Position numbers and translations under genes: made by a program | NCBI RefSeq assembly: GCF_017875735.1 | Contig: NZ_JAGGMZ010000001.1 | Coordinates: 2,666,001-2,730,000 of the forward strand | DNA length: 64,000 nucleotides | DNA from: Arthrobacter sp. CAN_C5 | GTDB taxonomy: Bacteria > Actinomycetota > Actinomycetes > Actinomycetales > Micrococcaceae | Reading direction: 5' to 3' | Shown: positions 8,203-15,835 of the stretch, piece by piece | Layout: each line of letters starts with the position of its first letter | Position numbering within the stretch: position 1 is the first letter of the stretch | Notes under the pieces: generated by a model | What the model saw: only the letters and a program-made list of their open reading frames with translations | Database searches by the model: none | Told to the model about the DNA's origin: nothing

Positions 8203-8973
8203 ATGTGCGGATCTGATGCGGAAGACCCCACGTATCCTTCCCAACCTTCGCCACCATTTGCAGCCCACCGGGATGCCGTCCCGCCGACAACTGCTCATCA
8301 AGCGATCCCGCAAGTGCTCGCCAGCGCGATCGGCACTATCCAGTTGCTGACATCGCGTCGACTTCATCATCCACGGCGAAATGTCGGGCGGACAATCCAC
8401 TTCGCTGACGGCAGTTCCGCTTGGGTCTATCGGGAGACCCGGGTCGATACCGGATCTGCAAAAACCCCCACGGTACTGGTGGTCGGATTCGTCCTCAGAG
8501 GGATTCGCGGCCCAGCACACCTGGCTTTCCGTCTGGAAAGCTGGCTGAATCTTCCGATGTTTGTCGGGTTCCCTGGATTCACCTCGAAGCTGTGGATGAC
8601 TAACGACCAGCATGGTTGTTACCGCGGAGTCTATGAATGGGACGGAGCCGAGCGTGCGTTGGCGTATGTTCGTGCTCTCAGCTGGGTACTCGGACTGGTC
8701 AGTGTCCCGGGGACGATCAGGGCGCATCTTGTGCCCGGGGTGCACAGGGACGACGCCCTCAGCCGGCCAGAACTGCTTGGCGCACCTGGGGCAAAACCTG
8801 ATCAGTGGTGGCAGCCGGCGTCACACCACGAGGGCGGAAGCGGTCGCGAGGTAGATCGTCACCGTCAGAATGTCCTGGATCACCGTCGCCAGGGGGCCGG
8901 ACCCAAACGCTGGGTCCTTCCCGAACCTACTGATAATCCAGGGCAGCACCAAGGCAATGATCGTCGCGATTGA
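8203..8973 (+). CDS. Conserved protein of unknown function, dimeric alpha/beta-barrel-like
   Basis: A 256-residue frame whose middle (residues about 85-200) looks like a real, folded protein: LVVGFVLRGIRGPAHLAFR, then LPMFVGFPGFTSKLWMTNDQ, GVYEWDGAERALAYVRALSW and SVPGTIRAHLVPGV. The pattern (PGF..KLW....G...GVYEW....A..Y) resembles YdhR-like monooxygenase-fold proteins, but I cannot assign a reaction. ATG start with GGAAGG eight bases upstream. The N-terminal 75 residues are low-complexity. The last 51 codons overlap the C terminus of the oppositely oriented mgtE remnant by 153 bases, and this tail does not look like conserved protein, so the original stop near 8820 may have been lost. Confidence 0.65.
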   Translation: MCGSDAEDPTYPSQPSPPFAAHRDAVPPTTAHQAIPQVLASAIGTIQLLTSRRLHHPRRNVGRTIHFADGSSAWVYRETRVDTGSAKTPTVLVVGFVLRGIRGPAHLAFRLESWLNLPMFVGFPGFTSKLWMTNDQHGCYRGVYEWDGAERALAYVRALSWVLGLVSVPGTIRAHLVPGVHRDDALSRPELLGAPGAKPDQWWQPASHHEGGSGREVDRHRQNVLDHRRQGAGPKRWVLPEPTDNPGQHQGNDRRD

Positions 8974-9798
8974 CGCGGCGGCAAGGAGGGAGACCGCAAC
9001 CGATACGGCCACCTGCCAGTCCTGCCAGATCAATCCGACGACAATCAGGGACACCCCGCCGAGGAGTACGCCAAGGATCACTCCGGTGGCAATTTCCCGT
9101 CCTGCGATCCTGCGGATTCCCACGCCGAGGGACAGACCTCGGATCACCAGCGCCTCGGTCTGCGTACCGATCGCGTCGGCGAGGTAGACCACCCCGGGGA
9201 CGAAAAAGGCGATCAGGACGTGCTCCGCGAGATCCGCTTCGAAATTACCGACCACTCCCGCTGCAATCAGGGCTCCGATGAGCCCCACGATGAGCCAGGG
9301 AAGGCGGTGCCACAACCGAAGCAGCACGGGTTCCACTGTCGTCGTCCGGGCAACCGAGGTGGACCGAAGAAAACCGCCGAGGCGGGCCAGGTCTTCTTCG
9401 TGCTCGGTCAGCAGGACTTCCAGGAGGGCGGTGGCAGGTACGAGGCCGACGAATCGACCGTCGTCGACGACGGCGAGGGTGGGTTCGTTGTGTTGGACTG
9501 CCTTCCACGCCGCCCGTTCCTAAACCGTTGTGGAAGCGACAATTGGTGGCTGGGAGTCCATGAGCTGGCTCACCACAGCAGTCGTCGGGGCGGCCAACAA
9601 CCGCTCGATGGTGACCAGACCGAGGAGTTGGTCCCCCGTCAGCACGGCGATCACCGCGGCACAATCGTAGTGCTGCCCGCGCATGTCATCCAGTGCCTCG
9701 CCGACTGATTCATCGGGGTGTGCAGTGGGCACCCGGCGTGTGGTGTGTTGAGCCGCCGTCCGGAATTGAGTTGAATCGCCAGGATTAAGAACCGTCAT
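8821..9798 (-). pseudogene. mgtE: MgtE-family magnesium transporter, interrupted by an in-frame amber codon
   Basis: One continuous frame encodes about 324 residues if the TAG at 9520-9522 is ignored. Residues 1-92 form the first CBS domain (VPTAHPDESVGEALDDMRGQ, GDQLLGLVTIERLL). After the TAG the second CBS repeat continues without shift (NEPTLAVVDDGRFVGLVPAT), followed by a membrane domain of about five helices with the MgtE-like signatures VYLADAIGTQTEALVIRGLS and DPAFGSGPLATVIQDILTV. The usual N-terminal MgtE N-domain is missing. The start ATG has GAAGGG upstream. The upstream product would be a lone half CBS module; the downstream half has a possible GTG/ATG-like restart at 9336 only. 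Either a nonsense pseudogene, a sequencing error, or readthrough. Confidence 0.85.
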
Positions 9799-9969
9799 CG
9801 GAAACCCTTCTCCACTTCGTAGAGCCGCTACCCAGGTGAACCAAAGGATAGGGGATCAGCGAGACTGCCGCTGGCACAAAGGTCGCCGGCCAAGTCGCCT
9901 GTTGACGGACCCGAGCTGGGGTTACACACCGGTTCGTCGGGCGACGCGCACCGGTGATGCAGCGCTCCA

Positions 9970-11592
9970 TCAGTCCAGCAGCGCCTCCACCGAGACGAAG
10001 CCGTAGCCTCGCGCTCGCAACCCTTCGATGATGCAGGGCAGGGCGGCGGCGTCGAGGGTGGTGCCGTCGTTCGGGTTGGAACCCACGTGCATCAGAACAA
10101 TCTGGCCGGGCCGAGCCGTGTTCAGGACCCGCTGGCACACAATCGAGGCGGTGATGCCGCCGGATGTCCCCTGCCAGCCCAGCGTGTCCACCGTCCAACG
10201 GAACGGGACGTAACCGAAGCCGTTGACGACGTCGATGTCGAGTGGAGTCCGATCGCCGTAGGGGAACCGGAAGTAGGGCATGGTCGTCTTGCCGGTGAGC
10301 GGCCAGATGGCGGCCTCCGCTCGCGCCAGTTCGAGCCGGATGGCCTCGTTGGTGAGCTGCGGGAAGTACGGGTGGGTGTTGGAGTGGTTGCCGACGGGGT
10401 ATCCCTCAGCTGCCATGGCACGCACGCTGGCAGGATATGCACGCGCGAACTGGCCGGTCACGAAGAAGGACGCCGTGGCGTCATACCGATCGAGAGTGTT
10501 GAGGATGGAGGTCACCCCCGCATTGGAGGCACCGCCGTCGAAGGTGAGGGCCACGACGGGGCGCGTCGTGGGGAAGGTCTCCCAGTCGGTGTCATCCCAT
10601 TTAGCGGGGACGGATGGCCATGGCTTGAATGCGGCGTTGGGCCCGCTGTACTTCGCGGGATAGGCATACAGGGCGCCGTCCGTCCGCACCGCCCAGATCG
10701 TCTGGGCACGAGGATCGAGCTGAGTGGCGAAGATCTTCGGGAAGGCGGACCACCCCGTTCCGATCTGTGTCATGGGGAACGATGTGCCGCTGGATGAGGC
10801 GGCATAGAGGCGCAATCTGGCCTCGCTGTCCACAACGAGCAGGTCAGAGCGGCCGTTCTTGTCCCAGTCGCCCGCTCCCACGACCTGGCGCATGGGGAGC
10901 CAGCCTCCACCCAGTCTGATACGGGGAAGGAAGCCACCGGTGCCGTTGGTCGGGTAGACGTGCATAATGCCGGCCGTGTCGGTGGCCATGACAGCGGGAA
11001 ATCCATTGACGGACTGCTGGACCGGCGTCCACGTCCGCAAGGCCAGCCAACCATGGCCGATCTGGCGCGCAGCGAGGAATCCACCCGAGCCGTTGCCCGG
11101 GTACAGCATCAACCGCCCGTCTTTGAAACGTGCGATCAGGTCGAGCGCACCGTCACGATTCCAGTCCACGCCACCCTGGACGCTCTCGGCGACCAGCCAG
11201 CCGTTCCCAATCTGGCGGGGGGAGGCGAAACCCTCGCGAGCGTTGGCCGCGTAGTAGAAGAGGCGGCCATCGGTCGCGATCAGCATGAGATCGCTGAAGC
11301 CGTTGCCGTCCCAGTCACCGACCGAGATCGTGCGTGAGGCTGTCCATCCATACCCAATCCGGTATGGCGACGAAAAGCGGATGGAGGGGTTGGACGGCAG
11401 AGTCTGCGCCGGCAGTGCGGCAGGTGACTCTTCGACGGTCGTCTCTGAAGCGATGTGATGCGGTGCTACGACCGCGCTCCCCGGTGAAACCACACCGGTG
11501 AGGACGAGCCCTGACACGAGACCGCCTACGAGGACGCTCCGCTTCGCAGCCGCGGCACCCCCTCGCAATCCTGCAATGATGCTCCCGCTCAT
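9970..11592 (-). CDS. Secreted polysaccharide deacetylase (NodB/CE4) with FG-GAP/VCBS-like repeats
   Basis: A 540-residue exported protein. Residues 17-42 form a signal or anchor segment after basic residues. Residues 75-312 contain five repeats of about 50 residues, each starting with an IGxGW-like motif; repeats 1, 2 and 4 carry a DWD/NxxG calcium-loop-like sequence (93-98, 143-148, 242-247), as in FG-GAP beta-propeller proteins. Residues 345-540 are a CE4 deacetylase: metal Asp in ALTFDGGAS (D352), metal His pair in GNHSNTHP (H403, H407), RFPYGDR (R442) and the late catalytic His in IVLMHVGSNP (H502). Likely acts on peptidoglycan or another envelope polymer. It stands alone on the minus strand, 170 bases upstream of mgtE. 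Confidence 0.88.
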   Translation of the reverse strand: MSGSIIAGLRGGAAAAKRSVLVGGLVSGLVLTGVVSPGSAVVAPHHIASETTVEESPAALPAQTLPSNPSIRFSSPYRIGYGWTASRTISVGDWDGNGFSDLMLIATDGRLFYYAANAREGFASPRQIGNGWLVAESVQGGVDWNRDGALDLIARFKDGRLMLYPGNGSGGFLAARQIGHGWLALRTWTPVQQSVNGFPAVMATDTAGIMHVYPTNGTGGFLPRIRLGGGWLPMRQVVGAGDWDKNGRSDLLVVDSEARLRLYAASSSGTSFPMTQIGTGWSAFPKIFATQLDPRAQTIWAVRTDGALYAYPAKYSGPNAAFKPWPSVPAKWDDTDWETFPTTRPVVALTFDGGASNAGVTSILNTLDRYDATASFFVTGQFARAYPASVRAMAAEGYPVGNHSNTHPYFPQLTNEAIRLELARAEAAIWPLTGKTTMPYFRFPYGDRTPLDIDVVNGFGYVPFRWTVDTLGWQGTSGGITASIVCQRVLNTARPGQIVLMHVGSNPNDGTTLDAAALPCIIEGLRARGYGFVSVEALLD

Positions 11593-11918
11593 CTTGTGCC
11601 CCTTCCTCTCAAGTCGCCAGTAGAGGGGCTTTCCTACCCAGCTCCTACCTAACTCCCGTTGGCCCCGGTTAGATAGAGTCTTTGGTCCGTGATCCGCTCA
11701 CCTCGCCTGTAGCGTCGCTCTACTTCCCCCCAACATCTTCTCCACCACATCTGAGGGTGCGGTTCGAAGACATCGACGCGTCGACCTGGACCCAAGTTCG
11801 TTGCCCGATAGATACCTTGCTCCATCACTTGGGTCCTGGGCCGGTCACCGTTCGAGTGGTTGAGCAGTGACGGCGGATAACGGGGAATACCCACGTTGCG
11901 GGGCTGGTTGTGCGGGGT
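11593..11918. other. Intergenic region, nothing recognised
   Basis: A 326-base gap between divergent genes. It must carry the promoters of the deacetylase (minus) and the peroxiredoxin-like gene (plus). Short open frames here have no family resemblance and no ribosome binding site. I see no RNA gene or repeat. Confidence 0.5.
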
Positions 11919-12443
11919 ATGAGACTTCTTCCCACGCAGCCCGTACCTGAACTTGACCTGGCCTTGGTCCGCGGAGGAACTACCGGTGATCTCAGCCTCG
12001 GGACCGGAGCTGGCGGCCGTTTTACCATGGTGGTGTTTTACCGTGGACTGCACTGTCCGATCTGTCGTCAGCAGCTGACCGAACTCGACCGGCGCCTTGG
12101 TGATCTCAAGGCGGCTGGCATCGGACGCGTTCTGGCTGTCAGCATGGAGACGCAAGAGCGCAGCGATCAGGTGGTGGACCAATGGCACCTTAACAGTGTT
12201 CCTGTCGCATATGGGCTCACCGAAGCAGCCGCCCGTGATTGGGGCCTGAACCTATCCCAAGCAATAAACGACGGCGAGCCGGCGCTTTTCAACGAGCCAG
12301 GAGTCTATATCCTCGACCAGGACCGGACCCTGTTTTGGGCAAGCACCGCCACCATGCCTTTTGGTCGCCCTGCCATCGACGAGATCATCACCGGCGTCCG
12401 TTACGCTCAGGAACATAACTATCCGGCGCGTGGAGCCGCCTGA
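11919..12443 (+). CDS. Peroxiredoxin-like AhpC/TSA-family protein
   Basis: A 174-residue thioredoxin-fold protein. Residues 1-35 (MRLLPTQPVPELDLALV) are the usual family lead-in. The active-site segment is FYRGLHCPICRQQLTEL with a CxxC pair, followed by RVLAVSMETQERSD and VPVAYGLTEAAARDWGLNLS. This places it in the peroxiredoxin-like group that reduces peroxides or acts as a thiol oxidoreductase; the exact substrate is not readable. The start is uncertain: ATG at 11919 or GTG at 11910, neither with a strong site. It opens a plus-strand group that continues with a DJ-1 protein and a Crp/Fnr regulator, suggesting a stress role. Confidence 0.78.
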   Translation: MRLLPTQPVPELDLALVRGGTTGDLSLGTGAGGRFTMVVFYRGLHCPICRQQLTELDRRLGDLKAAGIGRVLAVSMETQERSDQVVDQWHLNSVPVAYGLTEAAARDWGLNLSQAINDGEPALFNEPGVYILDQDRTLFWASTATMPFGRPAIDEIITGVRYAQEHNYPARGAA

Positions 12444-12687
12444 CAACGCCCGCTTAGTTATCCTGCAGGCCTTCCCAGGCAAACCTTGTGCCGCATCTGA
12501 ATGTGGCCGTTGCAAAGCCGGTCCCAGCACCTGCTACGGATGAACCGCACAGGGCTCCCAAGCCCCCACCGACTAGACCACCCTCACCGCATGACCCCTC
12601 AAAAGAACCCGTACGGGGGTCCTAAGCACAGGTTCCTTTACATTTCCGTGCGTGGGCCTACCTGCTATCACAAAGGAGAAAAACACC

Positions 12688-13389
12688 ATGGCAAAGATTC
12701 TGATGGTCGTTTCGGCCGCTGATTCCCTGACGATGAAGGACGGTAGTCAGCACCCTACCGGGGTGTGGGCCGAGGAACTGGTGGTTTCCCACCGGACCCT
12801 CCTCGGCGCCGGACACACGGTCCACATCGCCTCCCCTGGCGGGGTAAAGCCGACGTTCGACCAGGTCAGCCTCGCCCCGGAAATGGCCGGAGGGCAGGAG
12901 AAAGTCGATGAGTTCCGGGAGTACATCACCTCCATCGACGATGAACTATCCGCAACGCTGGTCCTCGCCGAAGTGGACGCCGCGATTTACGACGCCGTGG
13001 TCCTGCCAGGCGGGCACGGCCCGATGGCTGACCTGTTTCAGAACGAGGACCTTGGCCGCATCCTGATCGCCGCCAACGACAGCGGGCGAATCATCGCTCC
13101 GTTCTGCCACGGTCCTGCCGGATTGCTCAGTGCAGTGGACGGAAACGGAAGGTTCGCCTTCGAGGGCCGGCGGATGACCGTGTTCACCAACAAAGAGGAG
13201 CTATCCGGGGGAACCGGGGAGAACACCCCGTGGTTCGTGGAGACCGCATTGCAGGAGCAGGGCGCCGTAGTGGAGCTGGGCCCTGACTGGTCATCCTTCG
13301 TGGTGCGCGACGGCAACCTGATTAGCGGCCAGAACCCCCAATCCAGCCACGACGTCGCCGTCGCCGTCATCAACGCCCTAGCCGAATAA
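12688..13389 (+). CDS. DJ-1/PfpI superfamily protein (Hsp31-like, type 1 glutamine amidotransferase domain)
   Basis: A 233-residue cytoplasmic protein. The opening MAKILMVVSAADSLTMKDGS and the early motif PTGVWAEELV are typical of the Hsp31/class I GATase-like branch, as is DAVVLPGGHGPMADL. The nucleophile elbow is FCHGPAGLLS with the reactive cysteine, about residue 137. Members are chaperones, glyoxalases or protein deglycases that act under carbonyl or oxidative stress; the specific reaction is inferred. A perfect AAAGGAG lies upstream of the ATG; the frame continues 12 codons further 5' without reason. It lies 245 bases after the peroxiredoxin-like gene. Confidence 0.88.
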   Translation: MAKILMVVSAADSLTMKDGSQHPTGVWAEELVVSHRTLLGAGHTVHIASPGGVKPTFDQVSLAPEMAGGQEKVDEFREYITSIDDELSATLVLAEVDAAIYDAVVLPGGHGPMADLFQNEDLGRILIAANDSGRIIAPFCHGPAGLLSAVDGNGRFAFEGRRMTVFTNKEELSGGTGENTPWFVETALQEQGAVVELGPDWSSFVVRDGNLISGQNPQSSHDVAVAVINALAE

Positions 13390-13713
13390 GCCAATCACCG
13401 CAGGCGGCGGATAGGGCGCCGTCTGCGGCAAACACCCTCCCAGGTACCCGCCACCGCTATTCCGCCAAGGTCGGCCTCGCCCTAGCCTGGGAACGATCCC
13501 GGTGCGCCCCCGCGCTGGCCCTGGTGGGCTGGCGGGGGGAGCACTGGACCAGCCACGGATCACGGAGTTTCCCAACACCACCGGGTGGGCCGTCATCCAG
13601 CAACAGCCAAGCCCATGATCTCGTCCCCTGATCCCCACTGTGTCCTAGATTGCAGAACTCTCAGTGCTGGCCTGTCTATCATCGTTGGATACCACGGATA
13701 GGAAGGCAAGGAC
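13390..13713. other. Intergenic region, no supported gene
   Basis: A 324-base gap between two plus-strand genes. Open frames exist on both strands (for example 13378-13638 minus) but lack a ribosome binding site and family features. It may hold the promoter of the membrane protein gene; AAGGCAAGG lies just before its ATG. Confidence 0.5.
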
Positions 13714-14181
13714 ATGAGTTCACCACATAGCGAGACGCGGGCGAAAAGATCCGCAACTGACCCCGGCCCCTCAATTGGAACCCGTGTCCTGGCCGGGGCC
13801 GTCGGCGGTCTTGCCGGCGGGATCGTATTCGGGTTCCTCATGGCCACCATGGGCATGCTGGGCATGATTGCCTCACTGGTCGGCTCAAACTCGGCGATCG
13901 TCGGCTTCCTGGTCCACCTGACGATTTCAATATTGATCGGCCTCACCCTGACGGTACCCGGTGCTGGACTCCTGAAAAAAGGCTTGGTTATCTGCACCGT
14001 CGTGGGCATTGTCTATGGCATGCTGTGGTGGGTTCTTGGCCCACTGCTGATCATGCCCACCATGATGGGTATGCCCCTTTTCACCCTCGACGCGGGATCC
14101 GGTGCCTCGCTGATGGGGCACGCAGTCTATGGCCTTATTCTGGGACTGGTAGCCACCCTCATCATCCGACGTGGCCGGTGA
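13714..14181 (+). CDS. Small integral membrane protein, unknown function
   Basis: A 155-residue protein with four predicted membrane helices, at about residues 26-52, 62-82, 90-112 and 132-150, and a soluble polar N terminus of 24 residues. Glycine- and methionine-rich helices (GGLAGGIVFGFLMATMGMLG, MPTMMGMPLF) resemble small actinobacterial membrane proteins annotated only as hypothetical. The ATG is preceded by GGAAGGCAAGGAC. The next gene, a Crp/Fnr regulator, follows within 100 bases, so the two may be co-transcribed. No transport or enzyme motif can be recognised. Confidence 0.75.
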   Translation: MSSPHSETRAKRSATDPGPSIGTRVLAGAVGGLAGGIVFGFLMATMGMLGMIASLVGSNSAIVGFLVHLTISILIGLTLTVPGAGLLKKGLVICTVVGIVYGMLWWVLGPLLIMPTMMGMPLFTLDAGSGASLMGHAVYGLILGLVATLIIRRGR

Positions 14182-14279
14182 CCACGCCGAACCTGTTGGC
14201 AGCCTGCTCCACCACCATCGTGTCCGCAGCCAGCAAACCTACGACGCCTTGGGCGCCACATGAACGGGAGAAAGAACCC

Positions 14280-14978
14280 TTGACCGAAACCGGAGAGCCC
14301 TTCAGCTGCCTCAACGCTGTGGAGCTCTTCGCTGACCTCACAGCCGAGGACATGGATAATCTCGACAGGGTGTCTCCGCCCCGGCTCTTTCACAGTGGTG
14401 AACTCGTCTTCAGCCAAAGCCAACCCATCAAAGCCCTGTTCATCCTCAAAGCAGGGCGGATCCGAATTTTCCGGGTAGCCGAGGATGGAAAAACTCTCAC
14501 CATCGCAATCCTTGAACCCGGCGCGGTGTTCGGTGAGATGGTGCTGATAGGCATGCAAATGTACGACAACTATGCCGAAGCGCTCGAAGAATCAACCGTG
14601 TGCCAGCTCAGCGCAGCAGATGTCGAAAACCACTTCCTCTCAAACCCCAAACTGGCGGTGAAAATCTCCCGCCTACTCGGCGAACAAGTCGCCAGGTTGG
14701 AAGAACGTCTCACCGACATGGCCCTGCGCCCCCTTTCAGCCCGCACCGCAGCGACCTTACTCAAACTCGCCGACGCGGCTCCCCGCAGCAGGTTCACGCA
14801 CTCGGTAGCCGTGAAACTCACCCACGAACAACTTGCTGGACTGCTCGGAGCAACCCGCGAAGCCACCAGCAAAACCATGTCCGACTTCGCTGCCAAAAAA
14901 CTGCTCCGGCAAGGCCGCGGCCGGATTATCATCGAAGACGCCGAAGGACTGCGCCGAATCTCCCGCACCACCTCGTAA
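14280..14978 (+). CDS. Crp/Fnr-family transcriptional regulator
   Basis: A 232-residue regulator. A cyclic-nucleotide-binding-like beta barrel covers residues 12-125 (PRLFHSGELVFSQSQPIKAL, GRIRIFRVAEDGKTLTIAIL, EPGAVFGEM), then the dimer helix and a C-terminal winged HTH (LTHEQLAGLLGATREATSKT). No cysteine cluster for an iron-sulfur centre is present, so it is not a classical oxygen-sensing Fnr. I chose the TTG start because GGGAG lies six bases upstream; a GTG at 14178 overlapping the previous stop (GTGA) is the alternative. It probably controls the adjacent stress genes, but that is inference from position. Confidence 0.88.
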   Translation: MTETGEPFSCLNAVELFADLTAEDMDNLDRVSPPRLFHSGELVFSQSQPIKALFILKAGRIRIFRVAEDGKTLTIAILEPGAVFGEMVLIGMQMYDNYAEALEESTVCQLSAADVENHFLSNPKLAVKISRLLGEQVARLEERLTDMALRPLSARTAATLLKLADAAPRSRFTHSVAVKLTHEQLAGLLGATREATSKTMSDFAAKKLLRQGRGRIIIEDAEGLRRISRTTS

Positions 14979-15012
14979 CCCCTCGGGCGGTGGCACATCA
15001 GCCTCACAAACC

Positions 15013-15052
15013 CATGTAGACCCTGCCGTCCGTTCGCGGCAGGGTCTACATG
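15013..15052. terminator. Perfect 16-bp inverted repeat after the Crp/Fnr gene
   Basis: Two perfect 16-base arms (15013-15028 and 15037-15052) are separated by 8 bases, 35 bases after the regulator stop. It could end transcription, but no T-tract follows on either strand, so it may be a different palindromic element. Confidence 0.6.
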
Positions 15053-15161
15053 TCCTCCAACGGTGCTGTGAGATGGCTACTGCTGTCGACTTCTGGTCAT
15101 TGGTGCCGGGATGCTAAACCCGGAGACCTCTTTGTCATTGGCCGGGGCTATCCTCGTGTCC

Positions 15162-15452
15162 ATGGCGCATAAGTTTCACGGTGACAGCTGGGGCATGGCT
15201 CCCGGTGCCCGCAACTGGCGGCGGCCCCTGCAGGTGCATGCACCTGACCCGGCGGACGTGCATACCACCGAGGCAACGATCCCGCTGTGGACCGACCTTA
15301 CCTACGCTGACGGCGGCACAGCCACGGTCAAGGCCTTCGCCCTCGGGTGGACCGACGCGGCCGTCCGCATCCAATGGGTTGAGAAGAGCCTCGCCCGGTA
15401 CGCCTGGGTGGATGCCAGTAAGGTGCGTCGGCGGGTTCTGGAGCAAAGATAG
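15162..15452 (+). CDS. Small conserved hypothetical protein
   Basis: A 96-residue protein beginning MAHKFHGDSWGMAPGARNWR, with aromatic-rich sequence in the second half (WTDAAVRIQWVEKSLARYAW) and a basic C terminus. The composition and the compact length look like a real gene, and similar small proteins occur in Arthrobacter relatives, from memory only. The start is uncertain: an upstream in-frame ATG at 15111 would add 17 residues. It is followed by the shared terminator at 15501 and is convergent with the tRNA-Pro gene. No function can be given. Confidence 0.68.
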   Translation: MAHKFHGDSWGMAPGARNWRRPLQVHAPDPADVHTTEATIPLWTDLTYADGGTATVKAFALGWTDAAVRIQWVEKSLARYAWVDASKVRRRVLEQR

Positions 15453-15500
15453 TCCCGGGGGCGGTTCCGAAGAGATTTGATCACAACACAATCGGGCAAA

Positions 15501-15551
15501 GAAAAACCCCGCCGATCCGGGCTGCAAAGCCTAGATCGGCAGGGTTTTTCG
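15501..15551 (-). terminator. Rho-independent terminator for tRNA-Pro, possibly bidirectional
   Basis: A hairpin with arms 15501-15517 and 15535-15551 begins GAAAAACCC and ends GGGTTTTTC, so both strands have a T-run after the stem. It can end the tRNA transcript on the minus strand and the small plus-strand gene ending at 15452. Confidence 0.85.
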
Positions 15552-15554
15552 CTG

Positions 15555-15628
<74 letters not shown>

Positions 15629-15835
15629 ATTGGCCAGCCGATACCGGCTGAACCACCTGAAGAATCCTATCGCATACCGGTGCCCTTGAACGAACCGGGT
15701 AGCACGTGGATCTCCATTCCGCCATGGTGTGCATCTTTCCCCAGGTACTCGCACCGTCGACGTCGAGCAGTCGGCGTGTTCGCCGCGACACGCGGTCGTG
15801 GGTCGGATACCCGGGGAAAGTTGGACGGAAGCGGA

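Noticed and set aside
7996-8745. N-terminal extension of 250 codons for the polymerase-domain gene
   Set aside because: The family starts at MASEATVLTV; the extension is antisense to the conserved plus-strand gene.
9520-9522. Frameshift rather than nonsense change in mgtE
   Set aside because: Both halves are in the same frame and the CBS sequence is continuous, so no shift is needed.
11649-12188. A 179-codon minus-strand frame
   Set aside because: Half of it is antisense to the peroxiredoxin-like gene and the rest has random composition and no ribosome binding site.
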